Below are positions 41,711-50,754 of a stretch of DNA of 51,738 nucleotides, piece by piece (position 1 is the first letter of the stretch; each line of letters starts with the position of its first letter). The stretch comes from Streptococcus halichoeri (GTDB lineage: Bacteria > Bacillota > Bacilli > Lactobacillales > Streptococcaceae). Both the position numbers and the translations under genes were made by a program. The DNA is taken from positions 1-51,738 of the forward strand of contig NZ_WLZU01000014.1 in the NCBI RefSeq assembly GCF_009870755.1, given 5' to 3'. Below the pieces are notes generated by a model, which did not search any database, was not told where the DNA came from, and worked only from the letters and a program-made list of their open reading frames with translations.

Positions 41711-42070
41711 TTAGTGACCTTTTAGTTTGGCAAGCAGGATCTGGAGCAAGGTTGGTAGCTTGATGACTTTATCATTGCCCAGATAGGTGCGGGCAATTTT
41801 TAAGATTTTGCCCGAATCCTTGGAAGCAAAGAGGAACTTCCCCTGGTCAGTAAAGACTTCAAAGTGGCGGCTGACCTTTTTACGTGAGACATTAGCCCCA
41901 ATTTGCTGAATGGAAGACCAGGGAATTTGGATGTAGTCATTGACATTTTTGTCATTGTAAAATTCCAGAGCCTGATTACCCACTAAAATATTACCAACCT
42001 TACCTCCCATTCCTAAATAAGAGGTGGCAGTGGTTTGTAAGTCGACAGTTGTGTTTAATGATTGTACCAT
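41711..42070 (-). CDS. manO: DUF956 family protein (ManO-like)
   Basis: A 119-residue cytoplasmic protein of the DUF956 family, commonly encoded after mannose-type PTS genes. It begins with the Ser/Thr-rich VQSLNTTVDLQTTATSYLG and contains FTDQGKFLFASKDSGKILKI. Its role is not established, though a regulatory link to the mannose PTS has been suggested for such genes. AAGGAT lies about 12 bases before the ATG. It follows manN by 84 bases, with a TATAAT-like sequence in that gap, so it may have an extra promoter. The name manO is used by position. Confidence 0.88.
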   Translation of the reverse strand: MVQSLNTTVDLQTTATSYLGMGGKVGNILVGNQALEFYNDKNVNDYIQIPWSSIQQIGANVSRKKVSRHFEVFTDQGKFLFASKDSGKILKIARTYLGNDKVIKLPTLLQILLAKLKGH

Positions 42071-42154
42071 TGTTATTGTGTTCGATCCTTTAGTCTATTT
42101 CCTTATGATTATAACATAAAAGAGTTCCCTGACGGAAACCCTTTTTGTGTCCTC

Positions 42155-43066
42155 TTACATGATACCTGCAAGACGAGCAAGAATACCAACAATAAACAAA
42201 GCAATAATGATTGCGATTGGTGATACTTTTTTCTTTAATAACCACATACATAAGAAGGTAAGGAGTAGTCCCATCAATCCAGGGATGAGGGAGTCTAACT
42301 GACCTTGAAGTGTATTGGCTTTTTCAGGTGTAAGGCTTAGGCCTGAGAGGGCTTTGCCGAGGATTCCTTGAAGTTCGGTGCCGTTAACAACGCCTTTAGG
42401 GAATTCAATGTAAGCACCTTTAGCCAGTTTAGTTGCTGGGAGGTCTACTGTAAATTTGATAGATACCCAACGTTCAACAAGCACAGCTAGGATAAACATA
42501 CCAAGGATGGAAGCACCTTTGGTAATGTCTTGAAGGATACCACCAGACATGTCTTTGGTGATTTCTTTTCCTGATTTGTAACCAAATTCTTGGGTATACC
42601 ATAAGAAGGCCATCCGGATAATATTCCAACCAAAGAAGAAGATGAGTGGTCCCATGATATTTCCAGATGAAGCAATGGAAGCCCCAAGGGCACCTAGGAT
42701 TGGACGAACGGTAAACCAGAATACCGGGTCACCGATACCGGCCAAAGGTCCCATCATCCCGATTTTAACCCCTTGGATAGCCTTGTCTTCAACAGGCGTA
42801 CCGTTAGCTTTTTCTTCTTCAAGTGCAAGGGTAACCCCAATGATAGGAGCCGCTACATATGGATGGGTATTGAAGAATTCCATGTGGCGCTCAAGTGCAG
42901 CTGCGCGGTCTTCTTTAGTGGTGTATAGTTTTTTTAGAGCAGGGATGAGTGAGTAGGCCCAACCCATATTTTGCATACGTTCGTAGTTCCAAGAACCTTG
43001 AAGGAATTGTGAACGCCACCAAACTTTTTGACGATCGGATTTTGTTAATTTAATTTGTTCAGTCAT
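42155..43066 (-). CDS. manN: Mannose/glucose PTS EIID component
   Basis: A 303-residue membrane component of the mannose-family PTS permease. Hallmarks are RSQFLQGSWNYERMQNMGWA near the start, GVKIGMMGPLAGIGDPVFW in the middle and hydrophobic C-terminal segments. With ManM it forms the channel; in other lactic acid bacteria this pair is also the receptor for class IIa bacteriocins. AGGAG-like sequence precedes the ATG, and the gene follows manM by 14 bases. Confidence 0.96.
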   Translation of the reverse strand: MTEQIKLTKSDRQKVWWRSQFLQGSWNYERMQNMGWAYSLIPALKKLYTTKEDRAAALERHMEFFNTHPYVAAPIIGVTLALEEEKANGTPVEDKAIQGVKIGMMGPLAGIGDPVFWFTVRPILGALGASIASSGNIMGPLIFFFGWNIIRMAFLWYTQEFGYKSGKEITKDMSGGILQDITKGASILGMFILAVLVERWVSIKFTVDLPATKLAKGAYIEFPKGVVNGTELQGILGKALSGLSLTPEKANTLQGQLDSLIPGLMGLLLTFLCMWLLKKKVSPIAIIIALFIVGILARLAGIM

Positions 43067-43080
43067 GTGCGTACTCCTTT

Positions 43081-43893
43081 CTAGTAGTCTTCTAAGATGT
43101 CGCCGATTGGATCATTTGAGCTAGAGCCTGATCCACCTTTGCCACCACCCATTTTAGAAAGGTTAATGTAGATGAAGGCGATAGCTACACCGATAGTACC
43201 CATGGCAATAAGTGTTAAGTTGTTTAGAGCGGCTAGGGCAAAACCAAGTGCGAAGAATGGCCATACTTCACGGGTTGCCATCATGTTGATAACCATCGCA
43301 TAACCAACGGCAACAACCATGGCACCACCAACTTGCATACCGCCGTTTAACCATTCTGGCATTTTTTCTAAGATGCCTTGCACGGCTGAAGAAGGAATAG
43401 CAAGTAGCAAGGCTGCTGGAACTGCAATCCGTAGACCTTGGAGTAAAAGGGCGATAAAGTGGTAACGTTCAATTGCTGAGAAGTTACCTTCAGCAGCAGC
43501 CTTATCTCCGGCATGCACGAGGGCTGTTGATACTGTCCGCACGATCATTGTGAGGAAAAGACCAGCTACAGCAAGTGGGATAGCTGTTGAGTAAGCAAAG
43601 GTTACTCCTTTAGGGGTGAAGTCGCCACCTTTAACCATGATGATGGCTGCAGCTACAGAAGCAAGTGCCGCATCGGGAGCAACGGCTGCCCCGATGTTAG
43701 CCCAACCAAGAGCCAGCATTTGTAGGGTACCACCAAGCATGATACCTGCTTCGAGGTGACCTGTGACAAGACCGATTAAGGTACAAGCAACAAGTGGTTG
43801 ATGAAATTGAAATTGGTCAAGGATACCTTCGAGCCCTGCAAAGAAAGCTACGATAACGACCAAAATCATAGAGATAATTGAAATATCTGCCAT
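43081..43893 (-). CDS. manM: Mannose/glucose PTS EIIC component
   Basis: A 270-residue membrane protein with six to eight hydrophobic segments. EIIC-Man features are GLEGILDQFQFHQPLVACT, the ALGWANIGAAVAPDAALASV stretch and a C-terminal Gly/Ser-rich tail. It forms the sugar path together with ManN. A ribosome site (AAAGGATAAC) precedes the ATG. Unusually long spacing (295 bases, with a strong hairpin) separates it from manL, while it is close to manN. Confidence 0.96.
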   Translation of the reverse strand: MADISIISMILVVIVAFFAGLEGILDQFQFHQPLVACTLIGLVTGHLEAGIMLGGTLQMLALGWANIGAAVAPDAALASVAAAIIMVKGGDFTPKGVTFAYSTAIPLAVAGLFLTMIVRTVSTALVHAGDKAAAEGNFSAIERYHFIALLLQGLRIAVPAALLLAIPSSAVQGILEKMPEWLNGGMQVGGAMVVAVGYAMVINMMATREVWPFFALGFALAALNNLTLIAMGTIGVAIAFIYINLSKMGGGKGGSGSSSNDPIGDILEDY

Positions 43894-43984
43894 TTTGTTA
43901 TCCTTTCATTAGTCAACTAATCGTTTCTACCATTAGTGAACAGTTATAAGAAGTAAACTTATTCTATTGTTGAGTGTTTTATGT

Positions 43985-44030
43985 CGTCTTAGCTCTTATT
44001 TTTTGCTTTGCTAAAAGATGAGTTAAGACG
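43985..44030 (-). promoter_or_regulatory. Strong hairpin in the manL-manM intergenic region
   Basis: CGTCTTAGCTC (43985-43995) pairs with GAGTTAAGACG (44020-44030), 11 pairs with one wobble, around a 24-base AU-rich loop. No T-run follows on the minus strand, so it is not a standard terminator. It may be a processing or stability element that sets the ratio of ManL to ManMN. Confidence 0.55.
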
Positions 44031-44188
44031 CATTTTGCCTTGTATGTAGCAATAAACTGTGGTTATCAGATGTGATGCTAACCATCAAGCCTTTGCTTAA
44101 ACATAGCAAGACAGCCAGTTTTCTATTGAAATACACGTGTCGCCAGAAGATGGGACAAAAAATGGATTTAATGGAAAAATGGCGTCTT

Positions 44189-45190
44189 TTATTGGACGTT
44201 AGCTTTTTTGATTAATTCAAACAAATTCTTATTGGAGTCGTTTGGTACTTTACGCACATCAAATGACACGCCGAGTTCTTGCAATCTTTCAAAGGCTGCA
44301 ACATCGTCTTTATCCATTGATAAAACGTTATTAACCATCGTTTTCCCTGTTGAGTGAGCCATTGAACCAACGTTTAATTCTTTGATGTCAACTCCACCTT
44401 CAATAGCACGAAGCGCATCTTGGACAGTTTCAAATAAGATGAGTGCACGGGTATTACCAAAACGTGGATCTTTTGAAACTTCAATGAGTTTGCTAATTGG
44501 AACAACGTTTGCTTTGACGCCACCTGGTGCTGCTTGTTTAATTAATTGTTTGCGTAAGTCATCTTTTGCGACCTCGTCAGAGGCAACGATGATGCGGTTA
44601 GCCTTGGAAGCTGGTGTCCATGATGTTGCAACCTGTCCATGTAAGAGACGCGTGTCGATACGAGCCAGATTGATTTTTAATTTTCCATCGCCAATGACAG
44701 TTCCCTCAGGGATAGAGCCTCCACGGCTAGCTTCTGCAGGGACGTCAGCTGCGGCTTTTTCAGCTTCGACAAGAGGATTGAGTGTCTCAGGGAGAGCTTT
44801 TACCCCTTCTTTAGCTTCTTTAATGATATTTGCGGCTACTTTTTCAACGCCAGCACTTGCGTCCATCATGCGCTCTGTGTAGGCTTGAATCAGCATTGGC
44901 AAGTTAAGACCTGTGATGATTGCCATTTTACGTTCAGGATTTTCTCCCATCACGCGACTAGCTTGGTTAAATGGAGATCCACTCCACAAATCAGCTAATA
45001 CGAGGACTTCATCATCAGCATCAAATTGTGCAATAGCATTGTTGAAGTGTCCATATAAGTCATCTGGTCCTTCATTTGGCATAAAAGTTACAACTTGAAC
45101 TTTTTCTTGGTCGCCAAAAATCATAGAACCAGACTGATGAATACCTTCAGCAAATTTACCATGGCTGGCAATAATAATACCGATACCCAT
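44189..45190 (-). CDS. manL: Mannose/glucose PTS EIIAB component
   Basis: A 333-residue fusion. The EIIA domain (about 1-135) has its phospho-His10 in [13 protein letters not shown]. An Ala/Pro-rich linker (about 136-168) leads to the EIIB domain, with phospho-His184 in [15 protein letters not shown]. It accepts phosphate from HPr and passes it to sugars entering through ManMN. In streptococci it is also a global regulator of sugar use. AAGGAGGAAG precedes the ATG. The promoter has a perfect cre site. The gene ends 295 bases before manM. Confidence 0.97.
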   Translation of the reverse strand: MGIGIIIASHGKFAEGIHQSGSMIFGDQEKVQVVTFMPNEGPDDLYGHFNNAIAQFDADDEVLVLADLWSGSPFNQASRVMGENPERKMAIITGLNLPMLIQAYTERMMDASAGVEKVAANIIKEAKEGVKALPETLNPLVEAEKAAADVPAEASRGGSIPEGTVIGDGKLKINLARIDTRLLHGQVATSWTPASKANRIIVASDEVAKDDLRKQLIKQAAPGGVKANVVPISKLIEVSKDPRFGNTRALILFETVQDALRAIEGGVDIKELNVGSMAHSTGKTMVNNVLSMDKDDVAAFERLQELGVSFDVRKVPNDSNKNLFELIKKANVQ

Positions 45191-45248
45191 TCTTGTTCTT
45201 CCTCCTTAATTATTTTTTTCGCTTAATTGAAGAAGAATAATCTCCTTT

Positions 45249-45267
45249 CCAAATACGATTTATTTGG
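45249..45267 (-). promoter_or_regulatory. Hairpin in the manL leader
   Basis: CCAAATA (45249-45255) pairs with TATTTGG (45261-45267) in the 5' untranslated region about 60 bases before the manL start. Confidence 0.4.
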
Positions 45268-45306
45268 CAATTCTTTTTCAATAAAACGAAATTCAAGAAC
45301 GTCTCT

Positions 45307-45335
45307 ATTGTAAAACGTTTTCACTAAAAAAGCAA
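45307..45335 (-). promoter_or_regulatory. manL promoter with cre site
   Basis: On the minus strand TTGCTT (45330-45335), a 17-base spacer and TACAAT (45307-45312). The palindrome TGTAAAACGTTTTCA (45309-45323, plus-strand reading) covers the spacer and -10 and is an excellent CcpA binding site, implying repression. Confidence 0.8.
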
Positions 45336-45515
45336 TACCTTTCGTAAAAATAATAATGAATATGAAAAATCTTTCATATAGCTGAAAGAAATGGCTATAA
45401 ATAGGCATCAGACAGAAGTGGTCAGTCTCCTTCTTTTGTGCTTTTGGTAGAGAAAATTCCCTGAAAAACTATTACAATTATTGAAAATGCGGCAGCGATT
45501 TGGCCGTAAAAGTGC

Positions 45516-45550
45516 AAAAAAAGAAAGCAGCTTTCAGAAAATTTGCTTTC
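45516..45550 (-). terminator. Terminator of the HAD phosphatase gene
   Basis: On the minus strand GAAAGCA (45544-45550) pairs with TGCTTTC (45523-45529), followed by TTTTTTT. Confidence 0.75.
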
Positions 45551-45558
45551 GTTTTAAC

Positions 45559-46371
45559 TTATAAAAAAAGTTCCTCAAGTTTTTTAGCTACGCCGTCTTC
45601 TTCGTTGCTGGTGTCTAGTTGGTGATCTGCGTAGGGCAAAAGTACAGGGCTAGCATTTTTCATGGCGTAACCTGTTCCAGCAAAGGCCAGCATTTCGGTA
45701 TCGTTATGCTCATCACCAAAGGCTATTAAGTCACGTTTATCTCTTTTAAAGATGGTTAATAAGTAATTGAGTGCGTAGGCTTTATTGATATTTTTCGAAG
45801 AAACTTCAAGAATATTGAGGGGGCCACCCCACGAATCAATTTCGATTTCTTCCTTGAAAAAAGCACGCATGCTTTTGACAAGAGCATACTTATCTTCGTG
45901 ATAGGTTTGCAGCAAGAGGGCGTTGGGGTTTCGTGTGATTTTAGAGCGGACCAGGGCCATCTGATCAGTAATAGCATCAACGCCAAATAATTGGGGGTCA
46001 ATTTTTTGGCGGTTAGTCATGGTGATATAGAAATTTTTACGGTACTCACTGGCAATAAAATCCAACTGAAAATCATCTTGATGCTGTAAGAGTTTTAAGA
46101 GGTAAGCTTTATCAAGGGTAACATTGTGCTCAAAGGCCCATTTTTGTTCCGGTAGATGGGTCAAGGCTCCGTTAAAGGAAATCATTGGTGTTTTGAGTTC
46201 CAGTTGCAAATAATAATCTAAAGCCATTCGATAAGGTCTCCCGGTAGAGATGACTACGAGGTGGCCTTTGGCCTGAACTTGTTTAATGGTTTGGATTGTG
46301 TAATGTGATAAGGTGCTATCGTTTCGTAACAGGGTTCCGTCTAAATCAAGTGCAATAATTTTTTTGGTCAT
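45559..46371 (-). CDS. HAD-superfamily (Cof-type) sugar-phosphate phosphatase
   Basis: A 270-residue cytoplasmic hydrolase. Motif I is LDLDGTLLRND (Asp9/Asp11 region), motif II is VISTGRPYRM, and motif IV is IAFGDEHNDTEML, with a C2-type cap in between, as in Cof/YidA proteins. Substrates are usually phosphorylated sugars or cofactors; which one cannot be said. It lies beside the man operon on the same strand but has its own promoter and terminator. An extended -10 (TGGTATAAT) sits six bases before the ATG with no ribosome site, so the mRNA is probably leaderless. Confidence 0.92.
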   Translation of the reverse strand: MTKKIIALDLDGTLLRNDSTLSHYTIQTIKQVQAKGHLVVISTGRPYRMALDYYLQLELKTPMISFNGALTHLPEQKWAFEHNVTLDKAYLLKLLQHQDDFQLDFIASEYRKNFYITMTNRQKIDPQLFGVDAITDQMALVRSKITRNPNALLLQTYHEDKYALVKSMRAFFKEEIEIDSWGGPLNILEVSSKNINKAYALNYLLTIFKRDKRDLIAFGDEHNDTEMLAFAGTGYAMKNASPVLLPYADHQLDTSNEEDGVAKKLEELFL

Positions 46372-46377
46372 AGATTG

Positions 46378-46386
46378 ATTATACCA
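46378..46386 (-). promoter_or_regulatory. Extended -10 promoter of the HAD gene, predicted leaderless start
   Basis: On the minus strand TGGTATAAT, six bases (CAATCT), then ATG. It is identical in box and spacing to the pabB promoter. Confidence 0.6.
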
Positions 46387-46468
46387 AAAAAGTCGCGAAA
46401 GGAGAGCAAAGAATGATAAAAGAAAACCTTATCTCTGAAAAAAGCTCTGCTTCTCTTTTTAGGATTGA

Positions 46469-46516
46469 TTTATGAACGATAAACTGTTAAAATATAATTA
46501 ATGTTCGTAAAAAGCT
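46469..46516 (+). promoter_or_regulatory. Promoter of the purine permease, possible PurR box
   Basis: TATAAT at 46493-46498 with a weak TTTATG 18 bases upstream. ATTAATGTTCGTAAAA just downstream reads on the minus strand as TTTTACGAACATTAAT, close to the PurR box core CGAAC. This is suggestive only. Confidence 0.4.
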
Positions 46517-46564
46517 CATTTACTAGACAAACTAAGCAAGGTTTGCGCTCTTGTGATTGACTTT

Positions 46565-46588
46565 GATGTGCTAATAGATGTGCTAATA
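46565..46588 (+). repeat. Two tandem copies of GATGTGCTAATA
   Basis: Exact 12-base direct repeat directly before the ribosome site (AAGGAG, 46595-46600) of the permease gene. Confidence 0.85.
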
Positions 46589-46608
46589 AAAGATAAGGAG
46601 ATTCCACA

Positions 46609-48033
46609 GTGATGGAAACGTTTTTTAAACTTAGTGAACATGGGACAGATGTGCGTACGGAAGTGACGGCAGGGCTGACAACCTTTTTTGCCATGTCCTA
46701 TATATTATTTGTTAATCCGGCCATCTTGTCTCAAACTGGTATGCCGACCCAGGGCGTTTTTTTAGCCACCATTATTGGGGCGGTTATTGGTACCCTGGTG
46801 ATGGCCTTTTATGCTAATCTCCCATATGCTCAGGCGCCAGGAATGGGTTTGAATGCTTTTTTCACCTACACTGTGGTTTTTGCCTTAGGGTATACCTGGC
46901 AACAAGCTTTAGCGATGGTATTTATCTGTGGTTTGATTTCTTTGATCATTACCTTGACAAAGGTCCGCAAGCTGATTATTGAGTCTATTCCAGCAGTGCT
47001 GAAAGCAGCCATTTCTGCAGGGATTGGTGCCTTTTTAGCCTATGTTGGCATTAAAAATGCCGGCTTTTTGAAGTTTTCCATTGATCCAGGGACCTATAGC
47101 GTAGCGGGCAAGGGTGCGGCAAAGGGCCTAGCGGCCATTACCGCAAATTCGGCTGCTACACCTGGCTTAGTTGCTTTTGATAATCCGGCAGTTCTGTTAT
47201 CCTTGATTGGTTTAATTCTTACTATTTTCTTTACAGTCAAAGGTACTCGCGGTGGGGTTATTATCTCTATTTTTTTGACAACCTTAGTAGGTATTTTGCT
47301 GGGTGTGGTTAGGCTGGATCAGGTTAACTGGCAAGCTACCAATTTATCAGCTTCTTTTGCTGAGTTAAAGCAAGTATTTGGTGTAGCTCTAGGAAAAGAG
47401 GGCTTGCTGTCCTTGTTTTCAGTTCCATCGCGAATTCCAGGTGTCTTGATGGCTATTTTGGCCTTTTCGTTGACAGATATTTTTGATACGATTGGCACCT
47501 TGATTGGGACAGGCCAAAAAGTAGGCATTATAGCTAATACAACTGACAAACAGCAGTCGCAAAAATTAGACAAAGCCCTTTATTCTGATCTAGTTGCGAC
47601 AACTTTAGGTGCCGTTTTTGGAACCTCCAATGTGACCACCTATGTTGAATCTGCAGCGGGGATTAGTGTGGGTGGAAGAACCGGCTTGACTGCTTTGGTA
47701 GTAGCTGGATTATTTGCTCTTTCAAGCTTCTTTAGCCCTCTTGTTTCGATTGTTCCTGCCCAAGCTACGGCACCCGTTTTGATTGTTGTGGGGATTATGA
47801 TGCTCTCGCACCTTAAATCCATTCACTGGGATAATATTGTTGAGGCCATTCCTGCTTTCTTTATATCCCTTTTTATGGCATTTACATATAGTATCACATA
47901 TGGGATTGCTGCAGGCTTTCTCACTTATACTTTGGTCAAGGTGATTAAAGGACAGGCAAGAGAAATTCACCTGGTCTTATGGATATTAGATGCTCTGTTT
48001 TTATTGAATTTTCTGTGCTTAGCTATTTTATAG
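46609..48033 (+). CDS. Purine permease, NCS2/AzgA family (guanine/hypoxanthine)
   Basis: A 474-residue membrane transporter with about 12 hydrophobic segments. It belongs to the AzgA-like branch, like PbuO and PbuG: TEVTAGLTTFFAMSYILFVN at the start, AQAPGMGLNAFFTYTVV, the FSLTDIFDTIGTLIGTG motif and FGTSNVTTYVESAAGISVGG. These are the residues around the purine site. It should import guanine, hypoxanthine or adenine with protons. Start: GTG at 46609 or ATG at 46612; AAGGAG is eight bases before the GTG. It is monocistronic. Confidence 0.93.
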   Translation: MMETFFKLSEHGTDVRTEVTAGLTTFFAMSYILFVNPAILSQTGMPTQGVFLATIIGAVIGTLVMAFYANLPYAQAPGMGLNAFFTYTVVFALGYTWQQALAMVFICGLISLIITLTKVRKLIIESIPAVLKAAISAGIGAFLAYVGIKNAGFLKFSIDPGTYSVAGKGAAKGLAAITANSAATPGLVAFDNPAVLLSLIGLILTIFFTVKGTRGGVIISIFLTTLVGILLGVVRLDQVNWQATNLSASFAELKQVFGVALGKEGLLSLFSVPSRIPGVLMAILAFSLTDIFDTIGTLIGTGQKVGIIANTTDKQQSQKLDKALYSDLVATTLGAVFGTSNVTTYVESAAGISVGGRTGLTALVVAGLFALSSFFSPLVSIVPAQATAPVLIVVGIMMLSHLKSIHWDNIVEAIPAFFISLFMAFTYSITYGIAAGFLTYTLVKVIKGQAREIHLVLWILDALFLLNFLCLAIL

Positions 48034-48287
48034 GTAGAATCCTCACACTATGGGAATCAGCTTTGGAGTCTGGTTTCCTTTTTTACTGGCCTGATTATTT
48101 GTTTCTATTGGGATTGTTTCGTATAGAAATGATATTTTTAGAAAATTTAGCTGTGCATCAATTCTCATTAAGCTTGAAAGACTTTAAAAAACCGGCTTTC
48201 AAAGGTGCTTTCCTGCTCCTTTTGGGTGTTCAAAATCCTTCACTTGGTGGGCCCTGTTAGGAAACTATTGGAAGACCACAATAAATT

Positions 48288-48296
48288 TGATATAAT
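48288..48296 (+). promoter_or_regulatory. Extended -10 promoter of tsaE, predicted leaderless start
   Basis: TGATATAAT at 48288-48296, six bases (GACTAT), then the ATG at 48303. The preceding 250 bases (48034-48287) contain no gene I can support. Confidence 0.6.
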
Positions 48297-48302
48297 GACT
48301 AT

Positions 48303-48746
48303 ATGTTTTACACACACAACGAAAGTGAATTGATAGCACTAGGTGCTAAATTAGGGCGTCTACTCAAAGCTGGTGACGTGCTTATCTTATCTGGTGATCT
48401 AGGAGCGGGCAAGACAACCTTTACCAAGGGTCTGGCAAAGGGCCTTGCTATTGAGCAAATGATTAAGAGTCCGACCTATACGATTGTTAGAGAATACCAA
48501 GGAAGACTGCCTTTGTTTCATTTAGATGTCTATCGAATTGGTAATGATCCAGATTCGATTGATTTGGATGATTTCCTCTATGGAGATGGTGTTACTGTCA
48601 TTGAATGGGGCGAGCTCCTTGATCAATCCTTGTTCAGTGATGTTGTCACGATTGAGCTGCGTATTGTTCCAGAGGGAAGGCAACTCACCCTGCAGGCGCA
48701 AGGCGCGCGAGCACAGCAGCTTTGCGAGGACATAAAGCATGCCTGA
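48303..48746 (+). CDS. tsaE: tRNA threonylcarbamoyladenosine biosynthesis ATPase TsaE
   Basis: A 147-residue P-loop ATPase needed with TsaB and TsaD for t6A modification at position 37 of tRNAs. The P-loop is GDLGAGKTTFTKG (31-43), followed by SPTYTIVREYQG and FHLDVYRI. The length is typical. No ribosome site precedes the ATG, and an extended -10 is six bases away, so translation is probably leaderless. It overlaps the GNAT gene by eight bases and heads a tsaE-GNAT-LCP operon. Confidence 0.96.
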   Translation: MFYTHNESELIALGAKLGRLLKAGDVLILSGDLGAGKTTFTKGLAKGLAIEQMIKSPTYTIVREYQGRLPLFHLDVYRIGNDPDSIDLDDFLYGDGVTVIEWGELLDQSLFSDVVTIELRIVPEGRQLTLQAQGARAQQLCEDIKHA

Positions 48747-49257
48747 AGCGATCATTACTATTGATGAAGCTCAACCGCAGGATGCAAGAGAACTGTTAGC
48801 CTGCCTGAGGCAAATGGCTTTGGAAACAGATTATTTGAGTGAGGTTGAGCGCTTGATGACAGGTGATGCTAGGGAACTTGAGAATTATCTCCTGCAAAGC
48901 CTACACGCGCTTGATCAGCTCTGTCTCATTTTACGTGTGGACGGGCAAATAGCCGGCTTATTGAATCTTGTTAGCTCGGACTTTGAGGCAACAAGCCATA
49001 TTGCTGAGCTATTTATTGCCATCAAAAAAACCTACTGGGGCTATGGCTTAGGCCGAGAACTGATTAAGCTGGGCCTTACTTGGGCCCAAGAGACGCCTAG
49101 TGTGGCAAAAATTGAATTAGCAGTGCAAAGCAGGAACCACAGAGCCATACAGCTTTATAGACACTGTGGCTTTGTATTTGAGGGGACCCGAAAGCGGGCC
49201 ATAAAAACTAAGGATGGAGAATTGATAGATGTTGACCTCATGGGTCTATGTCTATAA
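48739..49257 (+). CDS. GNAT family N-acetyltransferase
   Basis: A 172-residue GNAT protein. The acetyl-CoA loop region is visible in KTYWGYGLGRELIKLGL (motif A, about 98-114), and the B motif in SRNHRAIQLYRHCGFVFEG. The target is unknown; proteins in this position are often annotated as RimI/RimL-like acetyltransferases. It overlaps the tsaE end by eight bases and its stop overlaps the next start, so the three genes are translationally coupled. Confidence 0.92.
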   Translation: MPEAIITIDEAQPQDARELLACLRQMALETDYLSEVERLMTGDARELENYLLQSLHALDQLCLILRVDGQIAGLLNLVSSDFEATSHIAELFIAIKKTYWGYGLGRELIKLGLTWAQETPSVAKIELAVQSRNHRAIQLYRHCGFVFEGTRKRAIKTKDGELIDVDLMGLCL

Positions 49258-50573
49258 CGAATAACTATATGAAACTTCGTAATAAAATTTTAGTCATGCT
49301 CTCAGCTATCTTGCTTTCAACTTTAGTGGCTTTGGGGGTCTATGCAACAAGTGCCTATCGGTTTTCAACACTCGAGCTGTCGAAGACCTTTAAGGACTTT
49401 TCAACCAATTCCACACGCAAAGATGTGATCAAGCAGACCAAACCCTTCACTATCCTTTTGATGGGGGTTGATACAGGCTCAGCAGAACGAAAATCCAAGT
49501 GGCAAGGTAATAGTGATTCGATGATTTTAGTGACCATTAATCCTAAAACCAAACGCACCACTATGACCAGCTTGGAGCGCGATATTCTCACCAAGCTTTC
49601 TGGCCGCCCGTCCAATGAAATGACAGGGGTAGAAGCTAAGCTAAATGCTGCCTATGCCGCAGGTGGGGCTCCTATGGCCATTATGACAGTTCAGGATTTG
49701 CTACATATTAATGTTGATAAGTATGTACGAATCAACATGCAGGGCCTCATTGATCTGGTTGATGCTGTGGGTGGCATTACGGTTACTAATAAATTTGACT
49801 TTCCTATTTCCATAGCAGATCATGAGCCAGAATATCAAGCGACAGTACAGCCAGGAACCCATAAGATTAATGGTCATCAGGCGCTTGTTTATTCACGGAT
49901 GCGTTACGATGACCCAGACGGCGATTATGGCCGGCAACAGCGCCAACGTGAAGTCATTCAAAAGGTGCTAAAAAAGGTATTGGCCCTAGATAGTGTCAGT
50001 TCTTATCGCAAAATCTTGCTAGCCGTTAGCAATAATATGCAGACCAACATTGAGATTTCCTCGCGGACAATCCCTAGTCTTTTAGGATACAAGGATGCCT
50101 TAAATCACATCAAAACCTATCAGCTAAAAGGCGAAGGTGTGACCTTGGCTGATGGCGGCTCTTATCAGCTAGTTCCCGAGGAACACCTGCTGGAGGTGCA
50201 AAATCGCATTCGCAAGGAGTTAGGTCTAAGTCCTAGAACCAGTTTAAAAACTAATGCCATCACTTATGAAGAATTATATGGTGGCAGCCGTTTGAAAGAA
50301 AATAGCAGCAGTGCGGATGTTTCGGTAAGATCCGGCATCTCTGGCACACAGTCAGACACAGAAGGCTATTACTATCCTGATGCTAGTAGGTATTATGGCG
50401 GTGCCCAGTCAGAAGCGCAAGAACCAGCGCCACGCTTTAGTGGCGGTTCTTCGCTTGCAGACACACCCTCTGAAGGAGCAGATGCTGGCCTTGCCCCTTC
50501 AAATGCCCCATCAACGACAGATGCAGCCCCTAGTTCAGCTACTGATCAATCTACAGCCGAAACAGCACAATAA
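49248..50573 (+). CDS. brpA: LytR-CpsA-Psr (LCP) family wall polymer transferase
   Basis: A 441-residue membrane-anchored protein. A short cytoplasmic tail and one transmembrane segment (about 14-36) precede the extracellular LCP domain. The domain has the Arg/Asp residues that bind polyprenyl pyrophosphate, in LLMGVDTGSAERK, NSDSMILVTINPKTK and LERDILTKL, then YSRMRYDDPDGDYGRQQRQREV. LCP enzymes attach teichoic acids or polysaccharides to peptidoglycan. The C-terminal 90 residues are Ser/Ala/Pro-rich. The start overlaps the GNAT stop; an ATG seven codons later is also possible, and neither has a strong ribosome site. The name follows the orthologue next to tsaE in oral streptococci (also called lytR). 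Confidence 0.93.
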   Translation: MSITNNYMKLRNKILVMLSAILLSTLVALGVYATSAYRFSTLELSKTFKDFSTNSTRKDVIKQTKPFTILLMGVDTGSAERKSKWQGNSDSMILVTINPKTKRTTMTSLERDILTKLSGRPSNEMTGVEAKLNAAYAAGGAPMAIMTVQDLLHINVDKYVRINMQGLIDLVDAVGGITVTNKFDFPISIADHEPEYQATVQPGTHKINGHQALVYSRMRYDDPDGDYGRQQRQREVIQKVLKKVLALDSVSSYRKILLAVSNNMQTNIEISSRTIPSLLGYKDALNHIKTYQLKGEGVTLADGGSYQLVPEEHLLEVQNRIRKELGLSPRTSLKTNAITYEELYGGSRLKENSSSADVSVRSGISGTQSDTEGYYYPDASRYYGGAQSEAQEPAPRFSGGSSLADTPSEGADAGLAPSNAPSTTDAAPSSATDQSTAETAQ

Positions 50574-50658
50574 AAACCTCTAAGTTAGTTACACTTAATC
50601 AATCCTTAGCTTATTTGGCTAGAGAGTGAGTTGTGGTGTAACCACTTGGAGGTTTTTT
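50571..50658 (+). terminator. Long terminator after the LCP gene
   Basis: AAAACCTC pairs with GAGGTTTT, AAGT with ACTT, and GTTACAC with GTGTAAC, closing a branched stem of about 85 bases that ends in a TTTTTT run. It looks functional in both directions. Confidence 0.75.
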
Positions 50659-50754
50659 GAATCGTAAGTACCAGTGAGCGCGATTTTAGCAATTGCCTCT
50701 AAAACTAGCAAAAGCTAAGTTGCGCTTCTACTAAGGGCAACGAGGCAGTTAAAA

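Noticed and set aside
46384..46600. Purine riboswitch before the permease gene
   Set aside because: I could not place the three conserved stems and core bases; only a weak PurR-like box is visible.
47979..48260. 93-codon plus-strand frame at the end of the permease gene
   Set aside because: It starts inside the permease gene without a ribosome site and has no recognisable domain; likely chance.
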